Part shown: positions 63,478-64,000 of the stretch, in pieces
Position numbering within the stretch: position 1 is the stretch's first letter
Layout of the letters: each line of letters starts with the position of its first letter
NCBI RefSeq assembly: GCF_007678255.1
Contig: NZ_VEED01000002.1
Span: 62,001 to 126,000, forward strand
Source of the DNA: Bacillus sp. X1(2014)
GTDB taxonomy: Bacteria > Bacillota > Bacilli > Bacillales_B > DSM-18226
DNA length: 64,000 bases
Direction of reading: 5' to 3'
Translations under genes and position numbers: made by a program
The notes under the pieces: model-generated
What the model saw: only the letters and a program-made list of their open reading frames with translations
Told to the model about the DNA's origin: nothing
Database searches by the model: none

Positions 63478-64000
63478 ATGAAAAAAGAGATACTTTTGGT
63501 CATTGTTTCATTTTTTCTCATGTCACTTACTGCCATTACAGGGGTATATGCGATTGAAGAAACGACAAAAATAATCACTATTTCAAATGAAAGTGCAGAT
63601 ATTACCGGTGACGGAAAAGAGGAAGAAATCATTTTAAAAGGGGTTCCTTATCAGAATGAGGATGCATTTTTAGAGAAAATCTATATTGAAATTAGTGCTT
63701 CAAACGGAAAGAAATACACCCTTCCTCTAGAAAGTGGTGCTAAGGCGGCATTAGAACTTGTCGATTTAAACAATGATGGTGTGAAGGATCTATTTGTAAG
63801 TGTGTTGAAAGGGGGGAATGAGCGAACTGTTCAGAATTACTCCTATTCTATTCGGAACTTTGAACAGAAGGAACTTAATCTGCCAGAACCTCTTGAAATG
63901 GATAGCCATTTTCTTCATGGATATAAAGCAGAGATCAAACTCGCAAAAACAGGAAAGTCTTATCTGTTTGATTTAAAGGACCGTCAGAAGTATTATAAAA
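63478..64000 (+). CDS. Secreted protein of unknown function (partial, runs off the window)
   Basis: At least 174 residues. A signal peptide covers about residues 1-25 (KKEILLVIVSFFLMSLTAI). A calcium-binding-like LVDLNNDGVKDLFVS stretch resembles a VCBS or dockerin-type D-x-N-x-D-G loop, and an earlier ADITGDGKEEEIIL is similar. Such repeats are found in extracellular Bacillus proteins. The start has GGGGGG upstream. The C-terminus is outside the window, so the family cannot be settled. Confidence 0.7.
   Translation, partial: MKKEILLVIVSFFLMSLTAITGVYAIEETTKIITISNESADITGDGKEEEIILKGVPYQNEDAFLEKIYIEISASNGKKYTLPLESGAKAALELVDLNNDGVKDLFVSVLKGGNERTVQNYSYSIRNFEQKELNLPEPLEMDSHFLHGYKAEIKLAKTGKSYLFDLKDRQKYYK

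Overview
The window is low-GC chromosomal DNA from a spore-forming member of the Bacillaceae, probably Bacillus or a close relative such as Neobacillus. It carries spore genes (sspO, sspP, sspN, tlp, a GerPA/PF-like gene), Bacillus-type Shine-Dalgarno sites with frequent GTG and TTG starts, and many intrinsic terminators. The stretch sspP-sspO-acnA...yneN-sspN-tlp...yneP-yneQ...plsY-yneT-parE-parC follows the Bacillus subtilis order. Extra blocks have been inserted into it. No rRNA, tRNA, CRISPR array, prophage or complete insertion sequence was recognised.

Layout. 1-6.1 kb: an ArsB/NhaD-type permease, a pyruvate-kinase-like protein, a decayed D-serine dehydratase gene, a degenerate MinD/ParA-like protein and a methionine aminopeptidase. 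6.1-8 kb: a MerR regulator and an MpfA/YhdP-type CBS membrane protein. 8-18 kb: a complete teichuronic acid operon, tuaABCD-epimerase-tuaEFGH, behind an array of PhoP-box-like hexamers. 18-26 kb: a small TatA-like protein, a second ArsB/NhaD permease, a histidine-rich permease pair (YcgR/YcgQ type), a D,D-carboxypeptidase and an MFS transporter. 26-33 kb: a PhnCDE-like ABC transporter of the putative selenate type, a guanine-riboswitch xpt-pbuX operon and a nitronate monooxygenase. 34.7-37 kb: the threonine catabolic pair kbl-tdh. 37-40.6 kb: a selenium locus. 40.6-64 kb: tandem repeats, the acnA neighbourhood and the topoisomerase IV genes.

The most notable content is selenium biology. selD (37065-38117, minus) reads through an in-frame TGA in its active-site motif, giving a selenocysteine form. 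A 79-residue Rdx/SelW-like protein with a C-x-x-U motif (38262-38501) is divergent from it. Both TGAs are followed at the expected distance by a small SECIS-like hairpin. selA lies next door and a selenate-type ABC transporter lies about 8 kb away. Ordinary gene callers truncate SelD and miss the Rdx protein. selB and selC are not in the window.

A second notable locus is the leader of an antibiotic-resistance-type ABC-F gene (45151-46881). It has a sigma-A-like promoter overlapped by a near-consensus Fur box, a perfect 12-bp antiterminator/terminator pairing, and a terminator whose 3' arm is the gene's own Shine-Dalgarno site. Other points for checking are a tandem CbbX/SpoVK-type AAA protein, a hairpin between a strong Shine-Dalgarno and the mpfA start, a 52-bp tandem repeat, and a 183-bp inverted-repeat-bounded element with an internally deleted copy 13 kb away.
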